Positions 7,128-14,600 of a DNA stretch of 19,043 nt are shown here, in pieces. Numbering within the stretch: position 1 is the first letter of the stretch; every line of letters starts with the position of its first letter. Source of the DNA: Pirellulales bacterium (GTDB taxonomy: Bacteria > Planctomycetota > Planctomycetia > Pirellulales > JALHLM01); the NCBI GenBank assembly GCA_022844585.1, contig JALHLM010000009.1, positions 10,548 through 29,590 of the forward strand. Direction: 5' to 3'. The notes under the pieces are model-generated. The model ran no database searches. It saw only the letters and a program-made list of their open reading frames with translations, and was not told where the DNA came from. A program made the translations under genes and the position numbers.

Positions 7128-8248
7128 TCGAACTCGTTTGTCGTGATGTTGCAGTTCGGAATGGCCTTCTCAAGCTCTCCCAATTCGGCCTTGGTCATAG
7201 GCGCATCAAACGCGAGATTTTGCAGTCGGTCGAGTACGGCCAATCGACGGATCCCAGCAGCCGTGACCTGTGTCTTGGCCAATACGAGATGCTTCATTCG
7301 AGGACAGCGGCGGAGCGACTCGATTCCATCGTCCGACACAGGACAATTGGTCAAAGCGATCCATTCGAGGTTCGGCAGCTCCCGTAATCTGGCAACAAGT
7401 TCGTCTCCGACATTCGACGAGGATATCGTCAGCTTCGTTAGTTTGGTACATCGAACGATGGACTCGACTGACGCATCCGAGATGCCCGCACCGCGTAGCG
7501 TTAACGATTCAAGGTCTGCCATCTTCTCGACAATCATTTCCAGCTCTTCGTCACCGAGTGAGGGCATCCCCGTTAGCTGCAACTCCTGCAGCATTGTTAG
7601 ATTGCCGAGTGTTTTCAGGCTCTCTCGCGATATGTTCGGCGTGCCATAGATCAGTAACGAGCGCAGCTGTCGGAGTTTCCCGATACCGGCGACATGTCGA
7701 TCCCGCAATGTACTCGGCGGATCGGTCAACTCGTCGTACACGGACAGTTTTGTCAATGTTCCTGACGATTGTAGGCGGTCGAATTGACAATTGGTAAAGT
7801 CGACACAGGAGAGATCAAGGGATTCGAGGCGCCTATGTCCGGCGAGTAGACTGCCGTAATCGATGTCGAATCTCACATCATCTAGATCCACTTCCTTTAG
7901 AAATGGCAGTTCCGTCAGCAACTCGATGTCATCTCGCGTCAATTCACTCGTGTCGTCACTGAATAGTGGACCATAAATGGACACAGATTCGACGTTCCTG
8001 AGCGCGGCTTTGCCTCCATAGCGTTCAATCCACTCAGGTATGCTGGCCTCGCTGATCGTGAACCCAAGTAACTTCGGTTCGCGAAAGCTGGCTAAGGCAT
8101 CCACTTCGCGAAGCCGCTCTGCAATCTCATTCGTCCGCCGCACCTTCCGCACGAAGTGCGCGCCCCAGCCGAGCAGGATGGCGACGCCGGTCACCAGCAC
8201 CAGCAGCGTGCGGAGGCCGAAGCGCGGCTTGAGTTTGCGGAGCCACAT
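7124..8248 (-). CDS. Membrane-anchored leucine-rich-repeat protein
   Basis: A 374-residue protein. Residues 1-32 form a basic start (MWLRKLKPRFGLR) followed by a hydrophobic helix (TLLVLVTGVAILLGW), a type of N-terminal anchor often seen in planctomycete proteins. From about residue 85 to 350 there are repeating LxxLxLxx units of roughly 23-26 residues, for example LQELQLTGMPSLGDEELEMI, LESLTLRGAGISDASVESI, LTKLTISSSNVGDELVARL and LEWIALTNCPVSDDGIESL. These predict a curved LRR solenoid facing the periplasm or cell exterior, usually a protein-binding surface. The open frame extends upstream to 8569, but those 107 codons are hairpin-repeat sequence, so ATG at 8248 is preferred; no good ribosome-binding site is visible. 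The stop codon lies in the repeat at 6895-7127. Partner unknown. Confidence 0.82.
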   Translation of the reverse strand: MWLRKLKPRFGLRTLLVLVTGVAILLGWGAHFVRKVRRTNEIAERLREVDALASFREPKLLGFTISEASIPEWIERYGGKAALRNVESVSIYGPLFSDDTSELTRDDIELLTELPFLKEVDLDDVRFDIDYGSLLAGHRRLESLDLSCVDFTNCQFDRLQSSGTLTKLSVYDELTDPPSTLRDRHVAGIGKLRQLRSLLIYGTPNISRESLKTLGNLTMLQELQLTGMPSLGDEELEMIVEKMADLESLTLRGAGISDASVESIVRCTKLTKLTISSSNVGDELVARLRELPNLEWIALTNCPVSDDGIESLRRCPRMKHLVLAKTQVTAAGIRRLAVLDRLQNLAFDAPMTKAELGELEKAIPNCNITTNEFD

Positions 8249-8280
8249 GGGTTGGTTGGTCGGTAAGTGATGTTGGTAAT

Positions 8281-8510
8281 GTTGTGGCACGGTCTCCCGA
8301 CCGTGCCGCTGGGCCGACCGAAGGTCTCCGGTTCTACATCGTGGCAGTGCATGGAGACCTGCGGTCGCACGGGTGGCATGGTCGGGAGACCATGCCACAA
8401 CAGAGCGACCATGCCACAACGAAACGGAGACCATACCACGACAGGCGAAAAGTCCAGCGGCATTTGCCATCATAACCGTCGGCCCGGCACGTTGCATCCG
8501 CCGCGTAAAC
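8281..8510 (+). repeat. Multi-hairpin repeat, copy A (full length)
   Basis: Three inverted repeats lie in a row: GGCACGGTC/GACCGTGCC (8286-8307, 4-base loop); AGGTCTCC (8322-8329) with GGAGACCT (8353-8360); and GTGGCATGGTC/GACCATGCCAC (8373-8398, 4-base loop). A tail of about 110 bases follows, including CATTTGCCATCATAACCGT (8461-8479). Copy B (11015-11197) matches the stretch 8322-8420 at about 93 of 99 positions by eye and also shares the tail. Copy C (11547-11667) shares the three hairpins but not the tail. The repeat begins 32 bases upstream of the LRR start codon, so it would form part of that gene's leader or promoter. Confidence 0.88.
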
Positions 8511-8817
8511 GTGACCAGCCACAAAATCCTGTACCACCGGTTATGAAGGTAACGGTGGGGTAAGACCACTGTGCTGCTGGAGCGGAGGGATGGGCTGAGG
8601 CGACGGCGCAGCCGGCGTCTGTTTCGATCGCGAAGGAAAAGGCAATTGTATGCGCTCGGTATCTCCCATGATCGACAGCGCTGCTTCTAAAGACATTTCG
8701 TCTTCAAAAAAACACCTAATCCGAATTCCTGTTGACTTGCAATTGGCCACTTCCATTCATAAGATACTCGCTCGTATTGTGCTGATTTACACTTACTTTT
8801 TTTGGAGGAGTTCGACT
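8511..8817 (+). other. Intergenic region with possible promoter for the 8818 gene
   Basis: This gap becomes AT-rich towards the 8818 gene. An imperfect palindrome, CCACCGGTTA with TAACGGTGG, lies at about 8535-8560. A weak sigma70-like pair, TTGCAA (8737-8742) and TAAGAT (8760-8765) with 17-base spacing, matches the consensus at 4 of 6 positions in each box. A reading frame is open from 8650 into the 8818 gene, but the added residues look like leader sequence. I see no other gene here. Confidence 0.3.
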
Positions 8818-9699
8818 ATGTCCAACGCAGTTACTCGATCGATCGCGATTCTGGTTGCTGTCACTCTCTTTCCCGTCGAAACTGAAGCTCAGATTGTGAA
8901 CTTGCCAAGCAGACGCTTGGACAATGGGATCCAAGAGCAAATCAGTTATGGCGACATTTTTGTTTGGCACCATTACCATGGTGGCTTCTTTTCGGACGAC
9001 GCTGATGCGGACGACGTCCTGGCTGTGGCAAGCGTGAGCGAGACAGAAAAAGGAAACGGCTGCACTGTCAATGCATTTGGCGAGGCCGAGTCGTGGTGCA
9101 ATACCGATATTGGCAATACTTCATTCATTCCCGAGGTGAACACTTCGGGTGGCATTGAAGTAAGCGTCCACAAGGGCACTTTGTCAGCCGGCGGTAGAGC
9201 CATTTCCGAATGGTTCAGTCGCGCAGCAGCGGACTTCGAGATCGAGCGGCACCCGACAATTGATACTGAAGGCAGCGAGAACGATGCCGACGTAACGTTG
9301 GAAGGGGCGTTCTTCATGCTGGCCGGAGAAGTTACAACCGGATCGCTTTCGGATTTCTACGCGGGAAATACGACACTGCGAGTCGGTCTGTCAAGCGTGG
9401 ATGTGGATTACCTCTATGGTACTGGATGGGTATTAAATGGGTCGCTGGAACAGTCGTCAGCGGCGGACCCTGATGCATTACCGCTTCCGCTTGACGACGT
9501 GGCGCTGGGTGCCGGGGTGGATTTTCTCCTCGAATTTTCACAGGCAACCGTAATTGGTGCCGAAATTCATATTGAAACGGACGTGCAGAATCTCATGGCC
9601 GAATCGATGAGTTTGTCTGGCTCGGCAACTGGAACTCATGCCACGGAAGCCGACTACAGCTTAGCCGCATGGTACGAGGTGTTCGACGTCGAGCTGTGA
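8818..9699 (+). CDS. Exported orphan protein, beta-rich, unknown function
   Basis: A 293-residue protein that I do not recognise. ATG at 8818 is chosen because a strong GGAGGAG lies 7-8 bases upstream and a signal peptide follows (hydrophobic IAILVAVTLFPV, probable cleavage near residue 24). The mature part is acidic and rich in Gly, Ser, Thr, Asp and alternating hydrophobic residues, which suggests beta sheet. There is a DDADADD acidic stretch at about 60-66 and just one close cysteine pair (Cys82 and Cys94), possibly a disulphide. There is no dockerin, PEP-CTERM tail or LPxTG, so it may be soluble in the periplasm or secreted. GC content is lower than in the flanking core genes. A good terminator follows at 9736-9770. 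It lies with the next gene between repeat copies A and B. The gene call is solid; the function is unknown. Confidence 0.75.
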   Translation: MSNAVTRSIAILVAVTLFPVETEAQIVNLPSRRLDNGIQEQISYGDIFVWHHYHGGFFSDDADADDVLAVASVSETEKGNGCTVNAFGEAESWCNTDIGNTSFIPEVNTSGGIEVSVHKGTLSAGGRAISEWFSRAAADFEIERHPTIDTEGSENDADVTLEGAFFMLAGEVTTGSLSDFYAGNTTLRVGLSSVDVDYLYGTGWVLNGSLEQSSAADPDALPLPLDDVALGAGVDFLLEFSQATVIGAEIHIETDVQNLMAESMSLSGSATGTHATEADYSLAAWYEVFDVEL

Positions 9700-9735
9700 T
9701 TGTGCCTGTTTGGTTAGAACTTCATTGGCTTTGCA

Positions 9736-9770
9736 CACGGGCGGTCACTCTCGTTGACCGCCCGTGATTT
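9736..9770 (+). terminator. Rho-independent-type terminator after the 8818 gene
   Basis: A perfect 12-base stem, CACGGGCGGTCA (9736-9747) with TGACCGCCCGTG (9755-9766), has a 7-base loop and is followed by ATTTCG. It starts 37 bases after the stop codon. The T tract is short, so termination may be partial. It separates the 8818 gene from the 9872 gene, which argues for separate or attenuated transcription. Confidence 0.7.
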
Positions 9771-9871
9771 CGTGGTGGTGTCTATTGATTAGACGGCAGC
9801 CGGTCGGTGTTTGTTGATCGACTACCTCTCGCTGAAGATTCTTGGCAGTTTTATTTCAGGAGTTGACTTGA

Positions 9872-10975
9872 ATGTCTCGCTTTGGACGTTTGACCGCCAA
9901 GGTCATACTCATCATTTCGGTCATGCTTTACGCTGTCCTGCCTGCGATCGCTGAAGAATCATTTGCAAGGAGATTTTCTGAGATTCAGCAGGCGTACCGA
10001 GAGCGAGTCGTGCAATTGCACGTGCAGGACGCGACTCAGCAACACTTAAGAGATGAGCTCAAGCGCCGCGATAAAAGTCTGCGGTCCCTGCTTGATGAAG
10101 CATGCAAGATGGATGTGCTCGCTTTGCCGTTTGATGAATTGGTTGCGATTGTCGACTGTGCTCAGCCCATTCGCGAGTTTCATCGCTCACTTCCGTTCGC
10201 GCAACGTGCGTTCGAGTTGCGATCTGACGAGGTCTCCGCGCAAATTACGTTGATTCGCACGCTTGTCAACTCCGGAGAGATCGACGAAGCGGCGAGAATC
10301 GCGGGAATCGTGACGAAAGGTGCCGCGCCCGAATCGCCCATACGAGCGGCATACGGCTTGCTTTATCTCGGAGAAAAGAAGCGACACAACTATCGCCGTG
10401 CACTTGAATGCTTCGACGAATATATGCGACTCATTGTCGGGCGGGTGGCAACGGTCCCGGGCGAAGGGCATCGCTTTGACACCTATCTCCGTCGTTGCGC
10501 GGAATTGTGTGAGATAATGGAAGGCAAGGCAACCTTTGACCAACACGTTTTGGCGTACGACGCTGCACTGGAGGATGCACAGAAACGGATGACTGACCTT
10601 GACATTCGCACGCTCGATTCTCGTCGCCAGTCGGTCTCTATTTGCAGCGCCCGATTTCGCATTGCGCGAGCTTTGGCGAACAACGACAGGGCGAGCGTGG
10701 CCATGAGGGCTTGGTTACGGGAACTAGGAAAACTTGTCGGGGAACTAAACGTTCCAGCGGACGACGCCTGCGTTGAATTAGCTGCAGCTCGTGACGCAAT
10801 GGCTGAATCGCAAGATTTGTTGTCCACTAACAAACTGATCGCCGAAGAAGCGTCGAACATCAAGATCGTAGCTGAAGCTGTCGATTCGAAAGGTCGACAG
10901 CGAATCGTTTCTCGCCTCAAGGAACTGCAGGCGGTGGCAAACTCGTTGTCCGATTTGCCTTCGACACAAGAGTAG
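9872..10975 (+). CDS. Exported alpha-helical orphan protein, TPR-like middle
   Basis: A 367-residue protein with a clear signal peptide (residues 1-27, VILIISVMLYAVLPAIA-E). ATG at 9872 has AGGAG 9 bases upstream. The mature protein is almost all predicted helix: a charged N-terminal helix region (about 30-75), then paired helices at about 108-190 that resemble tetratricopeptide repeats (LPFAQRAFELRSDE, LVNSGEIDEAARIAG, AYGLLYLGEKK, YRRALECFDEYMRL), then further helical C-terminal sequence. This suggests a periplasmic scaffold or binding protein; no catalytic motif is seen. It follows the 8818 gene after a terminator, and both have similar AGGAGTT(C)GACT leaders. Codon use is less GC-biased than in sppA or the isomerase. 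Repeat copy B starts about 40 bases after its stop. I do not recognise a named family. Confidence 0.75.
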   Translation: MSRFGRLTAKVILIISVMLYAVLPAIAEESFARRFSEIQQAYRERVVQLHVQDATQQHLRDELKRRDKSLRSLLDEACKMDVLALPFDELVAIVDCAQPIREFHRSLPFAQRAFELRSDEVSAQITLIRTLVNSGEIDEAARIAGIVTKGAAPESPIRAAYGLLYLGEKKRHNYRRALECFDEYMRLIVGRVATVPGEGHRFDTYLRRCAELCEIMEGKATFDQHVLAYDAALEDAQKRMTDLDIRTLDSRRQSVSICSARFRIARALANNDRASVAMRAWLRELGKLVGELNVPADDACVELAAARDAMAESQDLLSTNKLIAEEASNIKIVAEAVDSKGRQRIVSRLKELQAVANSLSDLPSTQE

Positions 10976-11014
10976 AACTGCAAATACGCATAGTACCGAC
11001 CTCCTTGTCGACCA

Positions 11015-11197
11015 AGTTGTGGCAGTAGGTCTCCAGTTCTACATTGTGGCGATGCATGGAGACCTGCGGTCGTACGGGTGGCATGGTTGGGAGACCATGC
11101 CACAACAGAGCGACCATGCCACAACAGACGCCAAATGCCCAGCGACATTTGCCATCATAACCGTGTGCCGGGCACGTTGCATCCGCTGCGCAAACGG
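11015..11197 (+). repeat. Multi-hairpin repeat, copy B (internally deleted)
   Basis: Same orientation as copy A. It begins GTTGTGGCA, then jumps straight to AGGTCTCC. The first hairpin and about 30 bases present in copy A are therefore missing. The second inverted repeat (11027-11034 with 11058-11065) and the GGCATGGT/ACCATGCC hairpin (about 11080-11101) are kept. The tail lacks about 20 bases found in copy A but keeps CATTTGCCATCATAACCGT (11146-11164) and GGCACGTTGCATCCGC (11171-11186). It fills most of the 306-base gap between the 9872 gene and the DUF3303-like gene. The rest of that gap holds only a GC-rich hairpin (11215-11222 with 11233-11240). Confidence 0.85.
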
Positions 11198-11281
11198 TTA
11201 CGATCGAGCACAGCCGGCCGCCATCGTCAACGGGCGGCCGTCGGTGTCGTCCACGCGATCGCCAGTAGCAAAGGGTTGGTC

Positions 11282-11530
11282 ATGAAGTACATGGTGCAGT
11301 TCCGGCTAAAGCCGGGCAGCAAGAATGCCGTGGTCGAGTACTTCGAGCTCCGCGGTCCGAACCGCAACCCGGGCGTCAAGTTTCTGGGCGCTTGGATCGG
11401 CAAAGGCGAGGACGTGGTCTTCGTCCTGGTCGAAGGGGACGACCAGCAACACCTCGCGGCCGCCGGCGCGTCCTGGGCGCAATTCGGCGAGTTCGACGTG
11501 TTTCCGGTGACCGATGTGGAGCAGTATTGA
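11282..11530 (+). CDS. Small DUF3303-like protein
   Basis: An 82-residue cytoplasmic protein. It looks like the DUF3303 family of small, probably ferredoxin-like alpha-beta proteins: an MKYMVQFRLKPG first strand, an AVVEYF helix, GVKFLGAWIGKGEDVVFVLVEGDD as the central hairpin, a SWAQFGEFDVFPV last strand, and short family-typical length. The function of the family is not known; the resemblance to dimeric alpha-beta barrel proteins is an inference. ATG at 11282 is chosen because AAAGGG ends 6 bases upstream and the protein similarity starts there. The frame is open further upstream, but those 68 codons run through repeat copy B. It is a lone gene between repeat copies B and C, with an 8-base GC hairpin (11215-11240) in its leader. 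Confidence 0.75.
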   Translation: MKYMVQFRLKPGSKNAVVEYFELRGPNRNPGVKFLGAWIGKGEDVVFVLVEGDDQQHLAAAGASWAQFGEFDVFPVTDVEQY

Positions 11531-11546
11531 GTCCACGGTAGCAAAT

Positions 11547-11698
11547 GTTGTGGCACTGTCTCCCGACCGTGCCGCTGGGCCGACCGAAGGTCTCCAGGAC
11601 TACCGTACGGCAACGAATGGAGACCTACGGTCGCACGAGTGGCATTGTTGGGAGTCCATGCCACAACAGACGCTGGCGCTTCCGGCTGGTGTGGCGGA
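11547..11698 (+). repeat. Multi-hairpin repeat copy C joined to a CGCTGGCGCTTC half repeat
   Basis: 11547-11667 repeats the three-hairpin block of copy A, with several base changes that weaken the stems (for example GGCACTGTC against GACCGTGCC, and GGCATTGTT against GTCCATGCC). Instead of the tail shared by A and B, it continues at 11671-11694 into CGCTGGCGCTTCCGGCTGGT, which matches the right arm of the 5691-5786 element at about 22 of 24 positions. It begins 16 bases after the DUF3303-like stop and ends just before the stop codon (11699-11701) of the converging CotH/dockerin gene. Confidence 0.85.
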
Positions 11699-14600
11699 CT
11701 AGAACCACGACGGGACATCGCGCTCGAACGGCGACGCACTTCGCTTCTTCGGCGAAATCGTCGTTCCCACAAACTCCAGAATCGCGCGGTCCCAGGCGGA
11801 CAGCGTGGCATCCGACTCGCGTTTGGTTTCCAACCGGACGGCGACCGTGGTCGTTACGCTCGTCGTCGTGGCGAGTTGCGCGGCGGATGCACGGCGCCGC
11901 AGTGGCGCTGGGGAATTGTTGTTCGACGCGCCGAAGTTGTTGCGCACCGCGTTCAGGTCGGTGATGTTGACCTGGTTGTCGCCGTTGGTGTCGCCGACGA
12001 CGCCCGGGCCGCTCGAACCAAAGTTGTTGCGGACGTTGTTCAAATCGGTGATGTTCACATCGCCGTCGTTGTTGGTGTCCCCTTCAAGCGGATTGGCGTC
12101 GGCCGCGCCGGGGGAACCGAGCGCTTTGTTGCTCGCGCGCCAGGAGGGCGCATCGCCCCACGTGCTGGTTTCCGCCAGCGGGTCGACGATCACCAACGAG
12201 AAACCGCCGCCGTCGGTTGTCGGTTGCCAGGCGTCGGAGTAGCTGAAGTCGAGCAGCTTCTCCTGGAATGCCGATTCCAGCAGCAGCGCTTCGCCGGAGT
12301 TGTTCAGGTTGCCGTCGAATTCACCGGCGATATTCAGGCCAGCGCCGTAACGCGATTCAAACGCTAACTGGTTGTTCACGACGAGTACATGCGCGCCAGG
12401 AGCGAGCACGCCGTTGCCGAAGGTGAAGTCCACGCCGCCGGAAAGCTTCATGCCGACGAGTTGCATTGGCGTCGAGCCGGTGTTTTGCAACTCCAGGTAC
12501 TCGAAGTCGTTGTCGCCGTACGGGCTGCCCGGGGCCGGCTCCGGCGGATGGTACATGATCTCGGTGATCCGCAACTTCGGCGCGAGCACGGTGAACGTCG
12601 CGGCGTCGAGCGCGCTCCATTCGCCGCCAAGCAACACGCGAGCACGAACTTCCGCCGAGGCGTCGAACTGCAGACCGTTGCCATCGTAAAGAACGGCCGT
12701 CGGGCTCGGCGCACCGCCGGGCAAGCGCGGGTCGCTGCCGTCGAGCGTGTAGTAGATCGCGCCGCCGGAAGGATCGAACGACCCGGCCAGCAGTTGCAGA
12801 TCGAAACTGAGATCGGAACTGCCGCCGCCGGATTGATGCACTTCGACGGCGATGGTGTTGACGCCATCGTGCAAAAGCGATTTGTCGATGACCAATTGTT
12901 GGAAAGCGCTCTCGTCCCCGCCGCCCACCGCGCCGGATGCCGGCGTCTGGTAGGTAATGTCGCCGCCGGGCATGTTGAATCGCGTCGGGAGCGGTTGGCC
13001 GTTGATGTAAACGACGGCGCCGTCGTCCCGCATCACGCGCAATTCAACCGAGTCCATGCCGGCCAGGTCGGTGACGTTGAACGTCTTGCGGAAATACGTA
13101 GTGATGTACTTGTTGCCAGCATTGGGACCAAAGCCCACGACGGTCTGCTCGTCGCCGTCGCCGTACCCGAATTGTCCGACGCCGGTCTTCCACGTCGCGG
13201 GCGGAACGAAGCCGACTTCTTTCCAGGCCGTACCTTGGTCGGTGCCGTTATCGAGATACTGCCACGACGAGCCAGCGGCAATGATCGGCGTGAACGAAGT
13301 TTTGCCGACGCTAGTGAGCGTAACCACGTCCTCCGGATTCACCGCGCCCCCGTGTTGGCTGTAGATCGGCGGATCGACGTTCGTGTACAGTCCCGCCGCG
13401 CGAAACTGACTGATCATCTCGGTATGACGCCCGGGGAAATATTGCTGCACCAGCCGGTTCACTTCGTTGACGAATTCCACATCGTGCGTGTAGGGCGGCT
13501 CGCGGCGCGTATCGCCCCAGCGGGCCGATTCGCCGACCATCGCTCGATCGATCATGTTGACCCACTTCAGGAATCGCGCGGTGTTGGCCTCCACGGACAT
13601 CGCGCCGCCGTTGAACATGTGCTGTTGAATGCGATCCGCGAAGCGGAGCCGGAACTCGGGGTTCGCGCGCAGCGCGTTGTAGATGAACGAGGGGCGGTAG
13701 TCCTGATTGACGCCGGTCATGTTCATGCCGGTGATCGATTCGAGCGTCCGCTCGGCGTCCCAGCTAAAGAACTGCCACTTGGCGCCCGGCTCGCGCAGAC
13801 GGCCGGAGTACCAGTTGTGGTCGTCCCAGTCCTGATTGCCGCCGTACATGTTCAGCATCATGTAGTCGATCAGGTTGTCGACATCCAAGTATTGATCTTG
13901 GATCGCCTGATATGCCGCCGGCGTGCTCAGGCCCGCGGCGGCCAGATTGCGCATCGCATCCCAAGCTTGCCGGTCCCCGTCGAGCACTTTGAGCGAATTG
14001 AGGGCGTCGTAGTCTGTCTTATCGCCGCCCAGGTGATCGGCCATGAACGCGGCATTCGGGCGTTCGACGACGTTGTACAGGCCCCAGTACAAACCGTTGA
14101 TGTAGAGGTGAACGAACGTGCCGGCGCCTTGCAGTTGTCCCATGTCGCGCAGGGTTTCGCGCGCCCATTCGTCCTGAATCAGCGTGGTGCGTTGATTCTG
14201 ATCGCCGCCGCAACACATGTAGGAGTTGTTGAATCCGGCGCGGAGGACGATGTTGTCGAACTCTTCGATGCCAGAATCAGGAATCAAGTTGTAGCGCAGC
14301 TTGCTGGGGCCGTATTCGTTCTTGTAGACGAAGCGGAACGAATGCTTGACGAACTCCGGATTGCGCCCGACGTTCCCTTGCATCCGGACGCCTTGGTTGA
14401 TTTGGAATCCTTCCGTGCCGTCCGGGTAGATCATTTCCAACGAACCGGGGCGTTCCCAGGCGTCGCCCGATTGCTGCGCGTTCGCGTAGATGCCGGTCGC
14501 GGAGTTAAACAGATCGTCATTCTCCATCACCAGCGACATCGACGGGATGGTGAGCAAGTCCTGTTCGAACGTGGCGCTGTAGACAGGGTTGTTCGTGACG

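Noticed and set aside
8650..8817. A 56-codon N-terminal extension of the 8818 protein
   Set aside because: The strong GGAGGAG before 8818 and the signal peptide that begins there make the upstream ATG unlikely.
8281..11698. A CRISPR array made of the repeated palindromes
   Set aside because: The repeats are long, far apart, imperfect, and separated by whole genes. There are no regular short spacers and no cas genes.
6895..11698. An insertion sequence or composite transposon
   Set aside because: No transposase, integrase or recombinase is encoded, and no target-site duplications could be fixed around the element ends by eye.
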